Assembly: GCA_023457495.1 (NCBI GenBank)
Contig: JAEWLQ010000082.1
Coordinates: forward strand, 74,811-138,810
DNA from: Pseudomonadota bacterium
GTDB lineage: Bacteria > Pseudomonadota > Gammaproteobacteria > Steroidobacterales > Steroidobacteraceae
DNA length: 64,000 nucleotides
Direction of reading: 5' to 3'
The notes under the pieces were generated by a model, which saw only the letters and a list, made by a program, of their open reading frames with translations, did no database searches and was not told the origin of the DNA. Below are positions 63,532 through 64,000 of this stretch, piece by piece (position 1 is the first letter of the stretch; every line of letters starts with the position of its first letter). The translations under genes were made by a program, and so were the position numbers.

Positions 63532-63783
63532 ATGGACGACGTGAAGCAGGCCGTTCGAAAATTCATTTCGGACAATTTCATCATGGGTACGAGTGGACCG
63601 CAGTTCAGCGACTCCGACTCATTCCTTTCGCGGCGAATCATCGATTCGACCGGGTTTCTCGAGCTGGTGAGTTTTCTCGAGGAGACCTTCGGCATCCAGG
63701 TCGCCGACGAGGAGATGACCCCCGAGAATCTCGACAGCCTCGATGCCATCGACGGCTACGTGAAACGCAAGAACGGAACCTGA
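63532..63783 (+). CDS. Acyl carrier protein
   Basis: This 83-residue acidic, helical protein has the phosphopantetheine attachment serine in IIDSTGFLELVSFLEE (the DS motif about position 39) and a C-terminal helix VADEEMTPENLDSLDAIDGYV. A GTGGAG ribosome site precedes ATG 63532. It is not part of a fatty acid synthesis operon; placed between an acyl ligase and a NadE-like gene in a polysaccharide cluster it probably carries the acid activated by the ligase. Confidence 0.9.
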   Translation: MDDVKQAVRKFISDNFIMGTSGPQFSDSDSFLSRRIIDSTGFLELVSFLEETFGIQVADEEMTPENLDSLDAIDGYVKRKNGT

Positions 63784-63788
63784 CTCCC

Positions 63789-64000
63789 ATGCAGCGGACC
63801 CGTCTGAGTAGCAAGACACTGGACTTCGATCCGACGAAAGAAGTCGATCGCATCAGTGAATGGATGCGCAATACGCTGGCCAACACGCTGCACAAGCGCG
63901 GCGTGGTGCTGGGATTGTCCGGCGGCGTCGACAGCTCGGTGTGCGGTGCGCTCGCGGTCCGCGCGCTGGGCCCCGGTCGTGTGTTCGGCATTCTCATGCC
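63789..64000 (+). CDS. NAD synthetase (NadE)-like protein, 3' end outside window
   Basis: Only the first 70 codons are present; the right edge cuts the gene. After a helix (DPTKEVDRISEWMRNTL) comes the PP-loop GVVLGLSGGVDSSVCGALAV, the ATP-binding motif of NAD synthetase and related amide-forming enzymes. The start ATG 63789 lies five bases after the ACP stop. With no N-terminal glutaminase it would be the ammonia-dependent type, unless ammonia comes from the neighbouring asparagine-synthase-like protein. Its place here suggests it amidates a carrier-bound substrate rather than making NAD, but that is inference. Confidence 0.8.
   Translation, partial: MQRTRLSSKTLDFDPTKEVDRISEWMRNTLANTLHKRGVVLGLSGGVDSSVCGALAVRALGPGRVFGILM

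Noticed and set aside
58598..64000. Calling this an exosortase (XrtA/PEP-CTERM) locus
   Set aside because: The initiator and ligase resemble that system, but no exosortase or PEP-CTERM protein is in the window.

Overview
The window is high-GC bacterial DNA (roughly two-thirds G+C by eye) that is almost fully coding. It carries dense surface-polysaccharide genes, a Pil-Chp-type chemosensory operon, a discriminating-type glutamyl-tRNA synthetase, a Tat-exported GH127 hydrolase and an EPS initiating transferase. Together these point to a free-living, Gram-negative proteobacterium. A gammaproteobacterium (Steroidobacter/Lysobacter-like) is my guess, based on gene content only.

Bases 1-22000 are a surface-sugar locus. 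From base 2 to 18243 eighteen genes run on the + strand, most joined by 1-4 base ATGA/TGATG/GTGA overlaps: oxidoreductase, DegT aminotransferase, GNAT acetyltransferase, PseA/LegF-type amidotransferase, amidase, hydroxyacid dehydrogenase, epimerases, methyltransferases, an HpcH/HpaI-type pyruvate aldolase, a KdsB-like CMP transferase, three unassigned transferase-like proteins, a cupin and RmlB. No NeuB-like synthase is present. The set looks like a pathway for a CMP-activated keto-deoxy sugar acid whose carbon skeleton is made by an aldolase. RmlA lies on the opposite strand. It is followed by a GT2 enzyme, an unknown gene with an in-frame stop behind a signal-peptide-like start, and a Wzy/WaaL-like membrane protein.

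Bases 22172-32767 hold a second polysaccharide block (AsnB-type amidotransferase, GT4, alkaline-phosphatase-like protein, WecA-like initiator, UDP-glucose dehydrogenase, ManC, ManB). A PIN/ribbon-helix-helix toxin-antitoxin pair with a perfect 23-bp palindromic operator sits between ugd and manC.

Bases 32769-35492 contain an exported M28 peptidase followed by a gene-free 1-kb segment. This segment is bounded by perfect 37-bp inverted repeats and contains two inverted, diverged ~300-bp fold-back units with conserved hairpins.

Bases 35494-44587 (minus strand) are a six-gene chemosensory operon: PilG-like receiver, CheW, PilJ-like MCP, ChpA-like hybrid CheA, a long response regulator and a Ser/Thr kinase. 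Bases 44768-49758 are a sugar-utilisation unit (GH127, aldose epimerase, periplasmic sugar-binding lipoprotein, divergent LysR regulator). A large hybrid histidine kinase and an orphan M41-like protein follow.

Bases 54331-64000 carry a small secreted protein, tRNA-Val, gltX, a four-repeat Ig-like lipoprotein, tRNA-Ala and tRNA-Glu behind a clear sigma-70 promoter. A third polysaccharide cluster comes last: initiating transferase, asparagine-synthase-like amidotransferase, AMP-dependent acyl ligase, acyl carrier protein and the start of a NadE-like gene, which the right edge cuts.
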